From positions 17,051,672-17,115,671 of the forward strand of contig JABBOT010000004.1 of assembly GCA_016165875.1 (NCBI GenBank): DNA of 64,000 nucleotides, read 5' to 3'. The DNA comes from Acanthopleura granulata (lineage: Eukaryota; Mollusca; Polyplacophora; Chitonida; Chitonidae). This document shows positions 1 to 35,156 of the stretch, in pieces (the stretch's first letter is position 1; every line of letters begins with the position of its first letter). Position numbers and translations under genes: made by a program. The notes beneath the pieces are model-generated. The model saw nothing but the letters and a program-made list of their open reading frames with translations, did no database searches and had not been told where the DNA came from.

Positions 1-796
1 TAAGAAACCTAGTTTTCGTGTCTCAAGAAACAAACAAATAAAAAAAAAAACGTAACTGTTTTAAAACATTTCACCCTTTCTCATAATCATAAATGAATTG
101 ATAACTTCTACAAAATACTTACGTTGTTTCTAAGGTCACATTAGGCGGCTGCCAAGTTTTTGGGGGAATACCAGAACCCGAAGTAAGCGCCATGCTGCCA
201 ACCAAGGCAGTGCAGTCAAGCTATTGCTTGTAGAGTCGAAAGCGGATTTGCATTCTGAATCTGTTACATCCCAATGTAACGAATTGCCAGCCACGAAAAG
301 ATTGTTGAATATATACTCACATGAAAATAATCAATAAATAGGACGTGGGCATGGAATCAAGCACTCTCTTGTACGGAAAAGTCCATTTTCGATAACATGT
401 ATCATTTATGTATGGGTTTTTAGAATAACCTACATTGATATTTATTTGAGTGACGCATCCTTTGTTTGTGTTTGTGGCAGTGGTAAGTCTTGAGTCTGGC
501 AGAAAGTCGGAGGCGGCATCTGATCTACTGAAAGATTGCGATGTAATCAGATCTAGCTTGCTACAGTTGTCGAGTGAATAATTATGCTCATTTAAGATGG
601 TTACCCAGTCGTCTGGGTCTCGTTTGGGACGCGTCGTGAATGCTATCGCGAGTCCAAATGTCGTTACCTTTGAATTTCATTAAGAGACATCTCACCAGAC
701 TGAGTTATCTTTTTTTGTTTTGTTTTTAAATCTCATATCTTTAATTGTATGGGCACTTTTGACTGTGGGGAACTTTCAGAATTACATTGAGATAGG
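1..796. other. Upstream flank of the PDCL-type gene, no gene seen
   Basis: I see no supported coding exon or RNA gene here. The stretch is moderately AT-rich with a few short CpG-containing patches (about 135-300 and 600-665). It probably includes the promoter region of the phosducin-like gene, but no core promoter can be assigned with confidence. Confidence 0.4.
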
Positions 797-932
797 CCCG
801 ATATATATAAGACTTGGACTCTTCACTCGCGCCGAGCCATGATGATTTCACAGGGGCGCTCATCTGCTGTACTCAAGTCTCTCAATGCATGTACATGATA
901 ATTGAATATATTTTGAGAGACAGAATTGGACT
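797..932 (+). promoter_or_regulatory. Possible TATA box and non-coding first exon of the PDCL-type gene
   Basis: A TATA-like string (tatatataag, about 799-808) lies about 25 bases before a cttcactc start-like motif. The stretch then runs to a good splice donor, act|gtaagtac, at 932/933. The first coding exon has a strong acceptor at 1883/1884, only 12 bases before its ATG, so at least one upstream non-coding exon must exist. This is the best candidate I can see. It is an inference; other donors upstream would serve too. Confidence 0.25.
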
Positions 933-1895
933 GTAAGTACACGAAAATCCCTGTGGATGTTTCTTGACTTTATATTGTTAGACAAATATAGCACATCCTG
1001 TAGTAGGGTAGGGAGCTTCATTAGCCCTAGTTTGCTATTTCAATCCCTGTTTGATATGAGTGGAATCGGCATCGCAGAAGTCTCTCGAGATCACGATGGT
1101 TTTGGATCAGGTAGGATGGGGGCTCTCGCAAACTACCAGGATGTCATGGATGTTAACAGTGTTGTTGGTGTCGTTGGGCGTGAAGCCCCCACTGAGTCAA
1201 GCAGGCCTACTCCATTCCCTGCTATCTACAAAATTTTTGGCAGCCAGGAAGTAAGAGTCATTCAGTGGGAAATCAGGTTTCGAAAAAAATTATTTTGTGT
1301 TCAGGACGTAAAGAAAAACTCAATTTAATTTCTATTCATAGAAAGGGTTTTGGTATAGGTTATTTAAGTAATTATCCCCCCTCCCTCAAACTAGACCCTG
1401 TTAAGTCAGTCAGCAATAGTGAGAACCAGGCAAAAAAGCTACGAGTTTGTTGGTAACTTGCCAAAGGTTGGTGGTTTATAGAAAGATACAGAATTCAACT
1501 TGACTGTAAATGATCACATCTTTCATCTTAATTAGTAAGTCTGCCTGCATGAAGAACAATCTTAGTCAAGGGTAGAATCATCATTGTGTCAGCTGAAGAC
1601 TTTATTTGCTGAATTTAAAATGTTTTGTGAGTTCTGGGTGTAATTGGACATTATTCCCTTCCTGCCCATAATGTAGGCCTGTATTGTAGAGTATTCAAGT
1701 TAATAGGGTAACTGGGGCGAGATGAGGGATAAAGTTAAAGATGTGCAGGACATTTATGATTAGATAAGAAATGATTGTAGGAATATTCCACGGGGAGAAC
1801 AAATTATTGTAGGATTATATATGTTTTTCCAGATTGTAAAATTATTGCATGTCTCTTGTAATGCTTTTTTTTCCTGCTTTCAGTGAAGAACCAGT

Positions 1896-2988
1896 ATGGC
1901 GTTATCACTGGATGACAAATTATTGGGAGAAAAGACACATTACTATTGCAGTAGTAGTGAAGATGAAGCAGATGATAATGACCAGAGTGGTGATGATGAA
2001 AAGCAAGCTGAGTCAAAACAGGCAACATTCATCCCAGAACCAGAGATTAAGGAATATGGGGGAACATGTACAAATGTAAATCTCAAAGTCTAAATCTCAA
2101 CAGTCGAAAATGAGTAATATTTGTTTTTCAATATTTCTATAGAAGAACCATGATATGACAAACCTAATTTAGATGTTGCAGGGCAGGTAACCTTTTCATG
2201 GCAAATAGCAGTTTTAAAGATTGAAAGGGCTAATTTTGGTCTATTTCTGTCTCGGGGCTATCCATAAAGTATGTAGGTTCAAATTCAAATCTTTTTATAT
2301 GCCTTCTGTCCCTCCCTTGAATGTAGGTACTCTATGGATAGTCTGTTAAAGAAAGGGACTCTTTAGAATGTCATCGTCCATGTATCAAATTCTGAATTTA
2401 TTTAGAATGAGCTCTACATGTTGTACTTTGTACAAGTTTGTGACAATTTCCACTTAATAAGATTTGCAATACTAATGTTTTTATTACCTTTGAATGATAC
2501 TTACTGATTTCTTCTGTTTCAGACAGGACCAAAAGGTGTTATAAATGATTGGCGAGAATTTAAGAGGCTTGAATCTGAGAAAAGAGAAGAAGCTGAAAGG
2601 GAGAGACAGGCACTCCTAAAGAAGTTGTCACTTACTTGCAGGTCTCATGTACGTGTGAACTATTGGACATATTTTACTTTACAATGTAAAATTTGTCTTA
2701 TAACTCTTGCCTGTTTCTAGTTATGGTTACTTTGTTTGTACTTACGTCATCTCTGACATGTTTATATATTTAGATTACAAATGGTACAAAATATGTTTGT
2801 TTGTTTACGTTTTGGGTGCTTCAGATTTCTGTTTGTTTGTTTTTGCAGCTCGATGACGAAAAGGAAAAGGAGAAGGATCAATTATTTTTGGAACAGATTG
2901 AGAAAGATTTGGAAGAGTTTGAAGACGAGTTCATGAAGGAATATCGTAAAAAAAGAATAGAAGAAATGAGGAATGCTTTAACTGTGGT
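1896..2988 (+). other. PDCL: PDCL exons 1-3: N-terminal G-beta-gamma-binding half
   Basis: Exon 1 (1896-2075) codes the start and the acidic low-complexity stretch DEADDNDQSGDDEK. Exon 2 (2523-2648) codes the conserved helix-1 motif GPKGVINDW and ends LTCRSH. Exon 3 (2849-2988) codes a strongly charged coiled helix with EEFEDEFMKEYRKKRIEEM. In the family this half contacts the top face of G-beta. The exon 3 donor is read as gtggt|gtaggt, because the next exon begins with a split codon; a cryptic donor two codons later would introduce a stop. Confidence 0.85.
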
Positions 2989-5824
2989 GTAGGTATAAGG
3001 GGTAATGGTTTCAAAATAAAAGCAGACAACCTGTACGCCTTAATAATTTTATGGACTTAATTCTATATTATCATCATATGGAAGAGCTCACCAAAAACAT
3101 TTTGTTGTATTCACATCAAATTGCTTTCTTTAAATAAAGAGCTGATCTTGGCAATTTTAGGATTTCATTGTGGAAGGCAATTTCCAACTGCCACAAAGAG
3201 CAGAAACATGCAGAGACAAGATGGTGGCACTTGTGGAAGTGTACCTCTAGCTTGGCTGCATGATTGCGATGTGTTCTTATCTGGGATTGGTAAAAGCCTT
3301 CGTAAAAAAACAGTATATATCTTCTTAAGTTATATGTGTCTTGTTGTGCATTAAATTGTGTGTCTTCTGAAGCTGTGATCTTGAGTTTCCAACAAATTTA
3401 TATTGCACTGTTTTGGGAGTTATATTTGAACTCTAATTGGATGTTGATAAATTCATATTTTAGAGATCAGCATTATTCATGAACAATCACTCACATGATT
3501 GCACCCAAGTGATTAGGTAATTGCTTTGTTTTATTACTGTATGCTGAGGTATATGTTTTCCTTGTTTCAGGCCAAAATTTGGAAAGTTATATTCACTTTC
3601 TCCTGGTGAGTTTTCTGACTCGATAGACAAAGAAAAAGCAAGTGTGACAATAATTGTACATCTATATGAAGACGTGAGTATAAAGAGAGTAATATTGTTT
3701 ACTGCATATCTTCAACCCTTTGCAAAGTTGAAGTCTATGTGTTCAGTCAAGTAATCCCATTTCTTCTTGATTGTGAGCCATTCTTATCTGTTGTTTCATA
3801 CATACAATATATATACATATATATATAGGTGCCAGCGATAACAAGAACGTATTTTCTTGTTCACCAGTGTCCATTTGTTGAACATTCAAATGGTGTTACA
3901 GTTTACAATAACATTACTATAACATCCTGATCTAGAACAATTGTAGCTTCTTGTCAGTGAATATTTTTCATATAGAAATATTGCCCAAAATTATTTGTTT
4001 GTGTCACCATGAGTATAAACTTCATAAAGCTTGAAGAATTATTTCTCTAGACCATACAGTTCTCCACAAAAGTACTGAAATATTGCTTTCACTGGTGGTG
4101 GAAGGGGTGGAAGAATTAGGCTATTTATATGTCTGAAATCTGAACACAGTTAAGGGTTGCCTTCATTCTGTTCTCAGAAGGTGCCAGCATGTGAGAGCAT
4201 GAATACCTGTTTGATGTGTCTGGCAGAGGAGTACCCCACTGTCAAGTTCTGTAAGATGAAGGCCTCAGAGGCAAAACTCAGTCTCAAGTTTGTAAGCATT
4301 TTTTTTACACATGTCCATAATCAAAAGCAGGAGTTTTTATTAGCAGTACCTGTGGGTCCAGAAAGTTATGTTGTCCATAACCTGTAGTGCTTTACAGTAT
4401 TATACTTTTGTAAACAAATGACTGGCCACACCCCATGGTTTTCTAACCACTCTAAATGAACATATATTGTGCTGGTACATATATGAAGTACACCATTAAA
4501 GGTCAAGCGTATATCAAATGTATATAAAATCCTGTTTAGCCACCTGCAGTGTATTTAGCCATGTATTTTGAAAACTATCTTAATTAGGAAAAAATCTTAC
4601 TAATAACCAGCTTGTCCAACAAGTTTGGCACAACCTGTAGAAATGTTTATTATGTGATCTTGTGCAAAGAATAAAGAATTAGTGTGTTTTTCGATAATTA
4701 ATGTAGAAGTACGGGCGTACCAAGTACTGATTTGGATTGACACTTAGATATGTTATAATCATTTCCAGGCTCTGAGTGGTGTACCAGCGCTGTTAGTGTA
4801 CAAGAACAAGGAACTCATAGGCAACTTTATCAGGCTGTCAGATGAGTTTGGAACAGACATATATGCCTCAGATGTTGAGAGTTTCCTTGATGAGTGAGTT
4901 GCTCTAAAAGCTCATAAAAATTTCATAAAAAAATATATATTAGGTTTGAAAATATTGACATTGTCATACTAAGCTAATTGATCAATTGATGATTGCACTT
5001 CATGCCATGGCAGAGCTGATGTACTACATCTGTTAATAGATCTGTCTGTGATCATGTAAAATAATTGCTCCGAGAGAAGTACTTCACAATAATGAAGTGA
5101 AGTGAGCAATCTTCAATTTGGCTGATAATGTAGCAATCATGAAGAGTGATTTACATGTAGAAGTACATCTGCAACATTGTAATTTGTGATGGCGTGCAAG
5201 CCTGTGCAAGTCACGTGTCAGTAACAGGCCAATGGACAAAAATCTTTCCATCACTGCCATCAAATAAAGTAAAAAATTCTTGAGCATCTGTTTAAGGCAC
5301 AATTATTTGAAATAATAAGAAAATGTATCCCATCTTTACATTCAGCATGTATCACCATCAACGACAGAGGTAGAAATGCTGGTTGATCCATGTCTTATAT
5401 TTATTTATTTATTTATTTATTTGATTGGTGTTTACGCCAAACTCAAGAATATTTCACTTACATGATGACGGCAGGCATAATGATGGGAGGAAAAGCAGAG
5501 CCTGGGAGAAACCCTCAAACATCTGCAGGTTACTGGTAGACCCTTCCCATGTTCGGCCGACTGGCCAGAAATGGAGCCATTGTGAGGTGGACTTGAACTC
5601 AGAGTGACCGCATTGGTGACCTCTTGACCATGGAGGCCCCCCTCCCCCATGTCTTGTAAACTGAACATTTAACCTGAGATTTCTTCCCTTTTAAATTTTG
5701 CAGGCATGGCTTTTTACCAAATAAGGAGTTTGTGAACAGTGCCATTCGAGACAAAGCAACAGGTGAACTCAGAGGTGGACTGCCTCAGGATGACCAGAGT
5801 GACAGTGATTATGATGTGGACTGA
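1896..5824 (+). CDS. PDCL: Phosducin-like protein (PDCL/PhLP1 type), 7 coding exons, 302 aa
   Basis: Coding exons: 1896-2075, 2523-2648, 2849-2988, 3571-3673, 4178-4291, 4769-4893, 5704-5824. The parts sum to 909 bases and every junction is GT-AG with matching phase. The product opens MALSLDDKLLGEK, has an acidic serine-rich stretch, then the phosducin signature TGPKGVINDWREF (from residue 61), a charged helical region, and a thioredoxin-like domain from about residue 150 (VTIIVHLYED, CLMCLAEEYPTVKFCKMKAS, GVPALLVYKNKELIGNF). It ends in an acidic tail, SDSDYDVD. Vertebrate PDCL is about 301 residues, so length and order agree throughout. In the family, PhLP1 works with the cytosolic CCT chaperonin to assemble G-protein beta-gamma dimers; the acidic serines fit the CK2 sites known in PhLP1. 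The alternative is a phosducin paralogue, but the N-terminal MxxLDDKLLGEK is typical of PDCL. The start is the only in-frame ATG after the acceptor. Confidence 0.95.
3571..5824 (+). other. PDCL: PDCL exons 4-7: thioredoxin-like domain and acidic tail
   Basis: Exon 4 (3571-3673) begins PKFGKLYSLSPGEF, the first strand of the thioredoxin fold. Exon 5 (4178-4291) carries the cysteine-rich CLMCLAEEYP helix. Phosducin family members lack the redox CxxC of true thioredoxins; the CLMC here lies in a helix and matches the CMIC of vertebrate PDCL. Exon 6 (4769-4893) holds PALLVYKNKELIGNF. Exon 7 (5704-5824) ends in an acidic, CK2-like tail and a TGA stop at 5822-5824. Confidence 0.9.
5397..5646 (-). 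mobile_element. tRNA-derived SINE in the last PDCL intron
   Basis: This is a full-length copy in reverse orientation. Its TTTA-repeat tail is at the left, followed by the body words 'ggtgtttacgcc', 'ctcaagaatatttcactta' and 'catctgcaggttactggtag', with a degenerate tRNA-like head at the right. Both sides carry the 9-bp target-site duplication ccatgtctt (5388-5396 and 5647-5655). Other copies in this window share the same body. Confidence 0.85.
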
Positions 5825-6027
5825 CATTTGCAACTTGCCTGATTGCCATACGTGTGCAATATCATTTTATCACATTGTATATAACATTGATTGTATTGGC
5901 ATGCTTGTATATAATTATGCTACATCTGCATACCTTATTGTATTGCTTTTTGTGTATTTATACTTAATCATGATGGTGTTTGTCATGATGCTGGACATCA
6001 TGAGAATTTAATGATGATTCATCCAAA
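5825..6027 (+). other. PDCL: PDCL 3' untranslated region (start)
   Basis: AT-rich sequence directly after the stop codon. An ORF of about 90 codons overlapping the stop here is out of frame, hydrophobic and unsupported. I see no clean AATAAA before the SINE at 6028, so the cleavage site is not assigned. Confidence 0.4.
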
Positions 6028-6262
6028 AGGGGACTCCGTGGCTCAGTCGGTTAGCACGCTAGTAGTTGCTGTGAGTTCAAGTCCAACTCTTGCTGGCTTC
6101 CTCTCCAGCCGTACGTGGGAAGGTCTGCCAGCAGTCTGCGGATGGTCGTGGGTTTCCACCTGACTCTGCCTGGTTTCCTCCCACCATAATGCTGGCTGCC
6201 TTCGGGCATGTGAAATATTCTTCAGTACGGCGTAAAACACCAATCAAATAATTAAATGAATC
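6028..6262 (+). mobile_element. tRNA-derived SINE with visible A and B boxes
   Basis: Direct-orientation copy of the same family. The head starts ggggactccgtggctcagtc, an RNA polymerase III A box (gtggctcagtcggttagcac). A B box, gagttcaagtccaac, follows about 25-30 bases later. The body runs through 'tgcggatggtcgtgggtttc' and 'cagtacggcgtaaaacacc' to an AT-rich tail (aatcaaataattaaatgaat). It may extend a few bases further right. No clear target-site duplication was seen. Confidence 0.85.
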
Positions 6263-8197
6263 AAATTTATTTAAGGTTTTACCCTTCTTAACAAAGAGAA
6301 AACAAGAATGCAGTCCTTAAATAATTTCCAAAGTTTTAAACAAAGTTCAGTGTATTGTAAGAATCACTTTCTGCTTTGATATTTATTTTGATTTGATCTG
6401 TTTTCGGTGATGAAAAAGAGTAAGGTCCCAGATTTTTCAGTGTTGTAAATTATGAGGTTTATACCTACACAGATGGTATATTATGAACTTTCTCATATAT
6501 GAAATCTGCTAGATCTATCATGTATCTAGGGGTTAATACTGCATTTTTTTTAATGTGTTTAATCTGGTCAAGACCCTATTTGTTCTGCTTATACTTACTG
6601 TTAATGAAATAAGTGGTGATGTACAGTGTTGTTCATAGTTGGCAAAATGTTTTAGAGGGTGTCAATATCCAGCAACTGACAGCCCGTTTTGCAGGTTGTG
6701 GTTAAATGAAGCTACATTTGTTAGATCAGGCTAAGCTCGGTACAGCACTATTTGCACATGTGGTTGATTGAATAGGGTTACCACTGTAGTCATGTCGTGG
6801 ATCATGTTCATGTTTTTTTAAATTTGAGAGGAGCTACTAGTTGGAAATTAGTCATTTTAACATTTCATGCAGATTTGATTGTAGGCAAACATGTACCACT
6901 AGAAATGTGAGACAATTTTGTTCCACATTCATTTGTATAGATTCCTGCACCTTTAATACACCTTAGACTAACATGAGACCTGTGGCAACTCCTCACAATT
7001 ATTGGCCATGTCAAAATTTAAACCTTGGTAAAAAACACAGTTTGTGCTCCCTGGGGTTAAAATTGTGATATATTTATCTTCATGTAACATGTTTTATTTT
7101 CAAGGCTCAAAAATTTCAAATTTTATTCCAAAACTGGCGTTGTCCAATAGGCCCTAGTGTAATTGGTCGTAAGAAAAAGAATAAGTCCAAACCCCCTTTT
7201 CTGAAGCAGGTATTCTGTGTTTATAACTACTGACATGTTAAGGAATAGAAGTTGTTCTGAGTACTTTAATGGTCAATTACTTTGCTGCTATTCCATCAGA
7301 TGTGTCAACAAACGAAAAATATGTATGTGAAACACACACACACACATAGGGTGAAGGGTGAAAATAACCTACCAGTAAGTCCTGTAAGTCTAAACTGATA
7401 ATCATATCAGCTTTTGCTGTACTGAAACTTGACAAGAATGGTGAACCCGCTTGAACGCAGGCAGAAAAGTGGATGTCCTTGTCAATTACTTATCAAACTA
7501 TGTCTGCCACTTTGTGATGTGTATTCAGGCTTAAGTATTACATATGAGTTCATTTGTGCGAACCTCAAGTACTTGTGTGTTATCTACATTGGATCATTTG
7601 ATAAGTAAAATGTGAAATGCGAGGTTACAACATCATAAGCTATAAAGCAGTTTTACCAGATCAATGTGTCCAACTCAAGGATTTCAATTTGTATTTGCCT
7701 CTTTAGAGGTAGAAAGGATTCCGCTCTGCTCTCTGGACACCATACATTTCTCAGTTGACAGTTCTCATCACAATTTCCTAATAAAGCAAAAAATTAGAAT
7801 ATCACACATGCTTAGTTGTATAAGACTTTTTTATAAGTTGGCCTTTTCTTTGACAAAATACCCAAGTTCCACAGCTGTTACATGTGTGAAAGGCTAACTT
7901 CCTTGATTTATAACCGCATACTGGTTACTATGTCAGCAACTTGTTGCTATCTCCCTTGGCACGCAGCAATGACAGGTTAGATCAAGGAAATGGGACTGGT
8001 CAGCCTAGTGTCAGTATAGTGTGACTGGGTGGGCTGTCATGTCTGGTGTCTTTTTTCAGTGGCGCCAGCACTTTGGCAGCATGGACTCTCCCTGCCATAA
8101 GAAGACAGAGAATACATATTTACATATTTTGAGTATTACCAGAATAAAACTAATGTATGTTGTAATACCCAAGGAATATAAATATGCAAATAGGTTG

Positions 8198-8245
8198 ATT
8201 GATCGGTGTTAATTTAAACTCTGTGCTGAAGAATTTTTCACTTAT
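8198..8245 (-). repeat. Fragment of the tRNA-derived SINE
   Basis: 'ttgattgatcggtgtta' followed by 'ctgaagaatttttcactta' is a diverged match to the tail-proximal part of the SINE seen at 5397-5646. The rest of the element is not recognisable. Confidence 0.4.
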
Positions 8246-10171
8246 TACTCAAATATGATGGCGCTGAGGTGTATGGTGTAACAAACTCAGTGCCCAGAGT
8301 ACACCACCTGCCTTATCCAGGTACCTGACACACCTGTGGACTTAAAGCCCAGGCCAATACTGTTGCAGCAAATCTGCACTTAACCATCTTGAAAGAGATT
8401 TCCTTGGCCACACGCACTCCTGCCATTCCTTTCACTTTCAACAAATTGAAAAAACATACGTATTAAAGAGATATTTATAGGCCACAGAAAAAATACTTTG
8501 TGAACAACACAGGTAAACATTTATTTCTGAGCTAACAGGTAATAATTTCACGTCAAAAGTTAATAGGAAAGATCATAGAGGATATCACACAATGTGGCAT
8601 GTTAAGAGATGAGGTGTACTGTAAAATTGAACCACAAATGGATGAGTCTTTCACAGTTGTACTTTCAAATCTTCAAAACATACGTTGGTCCTCGCAGAGA
8701 AATCTGTATACTGGTAATCAGAGAGTATTAAAATAAAAAAATATGTAGACTTACATTATAATATGAAAATACAATCATAAAAATTCCATGGGAACTGGGA
8801 GAAGCCATCAATCAAATTTCAGCATACAAGAGTAAAGGGAAGAACCTGACAATATTTAATAAATTCCAACAGAATGCCATAAGATAAGAATTATTAATTC
8901 ACATAAATCTGTATACAAATATGATATTATGTCTACATATGACCAAGTGAAGCTTTACCTACTTTTACACTAAAATATATATCTTCCAACAACAAAACAA
9001 CAGATATGCAATAGCATTAAAAATATTCAGTTAACAGCAATCAAGTATTCTGAAGTTGACATAAAAATGGAAAAAACATTCAGTGCCAAAGTATACCAAA
9101 GACTAATCTTTGTGCTCATACTTTATTATAAAATATATACACATTCTGATCACAGAATAGCTTTCCTAGCCACAGGGAAAGCTGCCTTTGAGTAATAGTA
9201 TAAATTTTAACTCTTCAAAAGGGACAAGACATAGTTAAACACAGCAGTTTAGTTTTTGTAAGATTATCAAGGCAATTCTTTTTTTTCAATTCATTTAGCT
9301 AAAACAGCTTGGGTGTATGGCTATAACGGGTGTTTCACACTGGGTCACAATTACAATGTTGTATGTTTGACCTAAATCACATCTTACTTTTCTTCAAGTC
9401 ATTGAGCAAAAGGAAAAGAAGGCCGAGCACAGCATGCAACAACCAAATGCATAGCCCAGGGTAATTTGGACGAATTATGCTACAGGAGCTACTTTGTTTT
9501 CTTACAGTTTAAATTTTCAAAAATACTTGATGCAGAACCAGAAAAGAGGATACTGTTGTCAAAAGTATGGCAATATCATGAACCAACCAACGCTACTGAA
9601 CTTCATCTACTGCTATTGTTTTCATTTTCATATTCATTTTCCTGTTTTCATGTCAATTTAATTTTGTGAAATATAGTAGACTTTTGCCTGATTTCATACA
9701 TGAATATCTTGATCATTCAAATAAAACAAATTCCACAAAGAGTAGATTTTTCATGGTCAAAATTATCTTAACTCTTTGGTCGAATGAAGGATTTATAGAT
9801 TTTGGTGTTGTACAAACTAAGCTTAAAATTAGCAATAAGATTAGTTTCCGAAAACTTTACTGCTTCACCAATGTTTATACCTTGGATCTTTCCAGAATTC
9901 TAGGATACATTATACATGTACATGTAGTACATGTATCATGGACAGAGACTATTTTCAGGAGAGAAGTCAGATTCACTTCAGTTTTAAAAAGTGCTGGTCC
10001 ATGTGGCAGAGTCAAAATTACCTGATTTATACATAAAAAAATAATAACACAGGCATCTTTGGAATCTTTAAGCAGATGTCAAATCCCAAATCACTCCAAT
10101 TTCTGAGAAAACCTCTGTATTCTGCAGTACAAACCAACTGGGTGGTCTCTAAATGAGAAAGTTTTGGTGGG

Positions 10172-10177
10172 TTTATT
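10172..10177 (-). terminator. Candidate polyadenylation signal of the copine gene
   Basis: TTTATT on the + strand reads AATAAA on the - strand, about 580 bases after the copine stop codon. Other AATAAA words lie further downstream (9122-9127 and 8520-8525), so the true end is not decided from sequence. Confidence 0.25.
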
Positions 10178-10758
10178 TTGGAGGCAATCAAGTATTTGAA
10201 GACTCAGCCAGTTGCTTTACCAGACCGGCTCGATATTGAGATGTGCAAACATTTCTTAACCAATTACAACAGAAACAAATGTCATGAAATTTAGAGGCTC
10301 CCTATAAAAATAACTTTTGGCTTCCAAGAAATGAATAACCATTTGACAATGTTTAGCCAGAACAGAGATCAACCTGTGTTAAACGATACACAGGTAACAT
10401 GATTTGTGATATTTAGTTATTGATGACCAGGGATCCAAATACTGAGGGCTGATGATGCCTGTGCTCAAAAAGAATTTCTAAAAATAAGCAAGTTTACCCA
10501 TTACATGTATATCATTCACAACAAAACTCAAGAGTTATTAAAAACATGTCGAAGTACTTGGCTGTCTTGTGTTACTTTAATTGGTGTGTCATAAATTCTC
10601 AACAAAGGTATTAAAAACATACCAAAGCATATTATTTTAGGATGGTCCTGTAAGAAGTACAATGTAGCATATAAAGGATTTGCCGCGGCCGTCTTGTTTC
10701 ACATGTACTTGAATTGAAACATTGTGTTTTAAATTTGTGACCCCTGCATTAAGAAAGA

Positions 10759-34285
<23,527 letters not shown>

Positions 34286-34916
34286 GTTGAAAAACTGGTA
34301 TCTTTTGCAGTACAACCGAGGTTTGCATTGCGAAAGGCAAGGTATGAGTCATCATGGAAATCGAATGGGGATTTTCTTTGCGACCAGTTCACCCGTAGGC
34401 AAAATGGGACCAAATTTGAGGATATTTATTGTTTCCTGGTCATGTGATGTAGGTTAAGTGATAGCACGCATCATTAATTCTATGAGAAGTAACGCCTCTG
34501 CCGCCAAACACGCCAAAAGCTTCATGCATATCATTAAAAAAAAAAAAAAGCAGAAATATCTGAATTACAAAGGACTGGGGAAGCAATTGCCAACGTTTAA
34601 AATTCCGCGAGCCGATGTTGAAATACTCATGAAAAATTCATTTTTTAAAAATTTATTTAAACAGATGATGAAGGCCACATGCAGTCTTGATGCTGTTCAG
34701 TATATGTGCCTTACAGGCCTATATTTTGTTGCCGTGTAAAGTGTGACAGCTGGTCTATAAAAATTTTAGCCTCGTTATGTAAGTGCATAGGGCCAATGTT
34801 AGATAGTAATATCAGCGTACATGTACTTATATGTAGCATATAGGTCTATGATCAACACAATGTCCATTACGAACTGCGATCACTCGCCTTTTATCCGCCT
34901 GAATTTGGAAGCCGGA
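34286..34916. other. 5' flank and putative promoter of the copine gene
   Basis: This stretch lies directly upstream of the copine start codon (- strand). I see no TATA box at a convincing distance. ORFs on the + strand that overlap copine exon 1 are antisense shadows. Confidence 0.4.
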
Positions 34917-35156
34917 TGAGGACATCTCGTGCCGTGCCTCGCGAGTCGAGACCCGCGGCACGAGAACGATACTCGTTTCCTCGTCCCGCGCCCCACGCGG
35001 TCGAGACCCGCCACACGAGGACGCGCGTGTTTTTTGCATCGTCCTCATGTCGTGAGTCTCGACCCGCGGGGGCGCGTGACGAGGGGACGAGGGAACGAGA
35101 ATGGTACCGTCCGCGTGTCGCGACCCGCGACCTATCAAAGCCTATTTCATGTAGGC
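34917..35156. repeat. GC-rich imperfect palindromic repeat
   Basis: The word 'tcgagacccgc' and its complement recur. The left arm contains 'actcgtttcctcgtcccgcg' and 'acgcggtcgagac'; the complement of the right arm contains 'ctcgttccctcgtcccctcg' and 'gcgggtcgagac'. The two arms can fold back on each other. Composition is far more GC-rich than all neighbouring sequence. The right border word 'tatcaaagcctatttcatgt' recurs inverted at about 44915-44935, so this is a dispersed repeat. Confidence 0.65.

Larger units (their letters stand above)
6263..10758. other. Intergenic space between convergent PDCL and copine genes, including their 3' UTRs
   Basis: No coding exon is supported; the short ORFs here are AT-rich and match nothing I recognise. 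A (CA)n tract sits at about 7331-7346. The AT-rich stretch from about 8430 to 10758 is likely to include a long 3' UTR of the copine gene. A palindromic run of 'acatgtacatgtagtacatg' type lies at about 9911-9935. Confidence 0.5.

Noticed and set aside
957..1328. 123-codon + strand ORF upstream of PDCL
   Set aside because: No known similarity and it is not joined in frame to PDCL; the region is the first intron of that gene by the proposed model.
9666..10025. 119-codon + strand ORF
   Set aside because: AT-rich intergenic or 3' UTR sequence with no recognisable domain; it contains the low-complexity 'tacatgtacatgta' run.
34827..35138. 103-codon - strand ORF (and overlapping + strand ORFs of 92-98 codons) in the GC-rich stretch
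   Set aside because: Both strands give similar Arg/Ser-rich text because the DNA is a palindrome with few stop codons; no splice context or known similarity.
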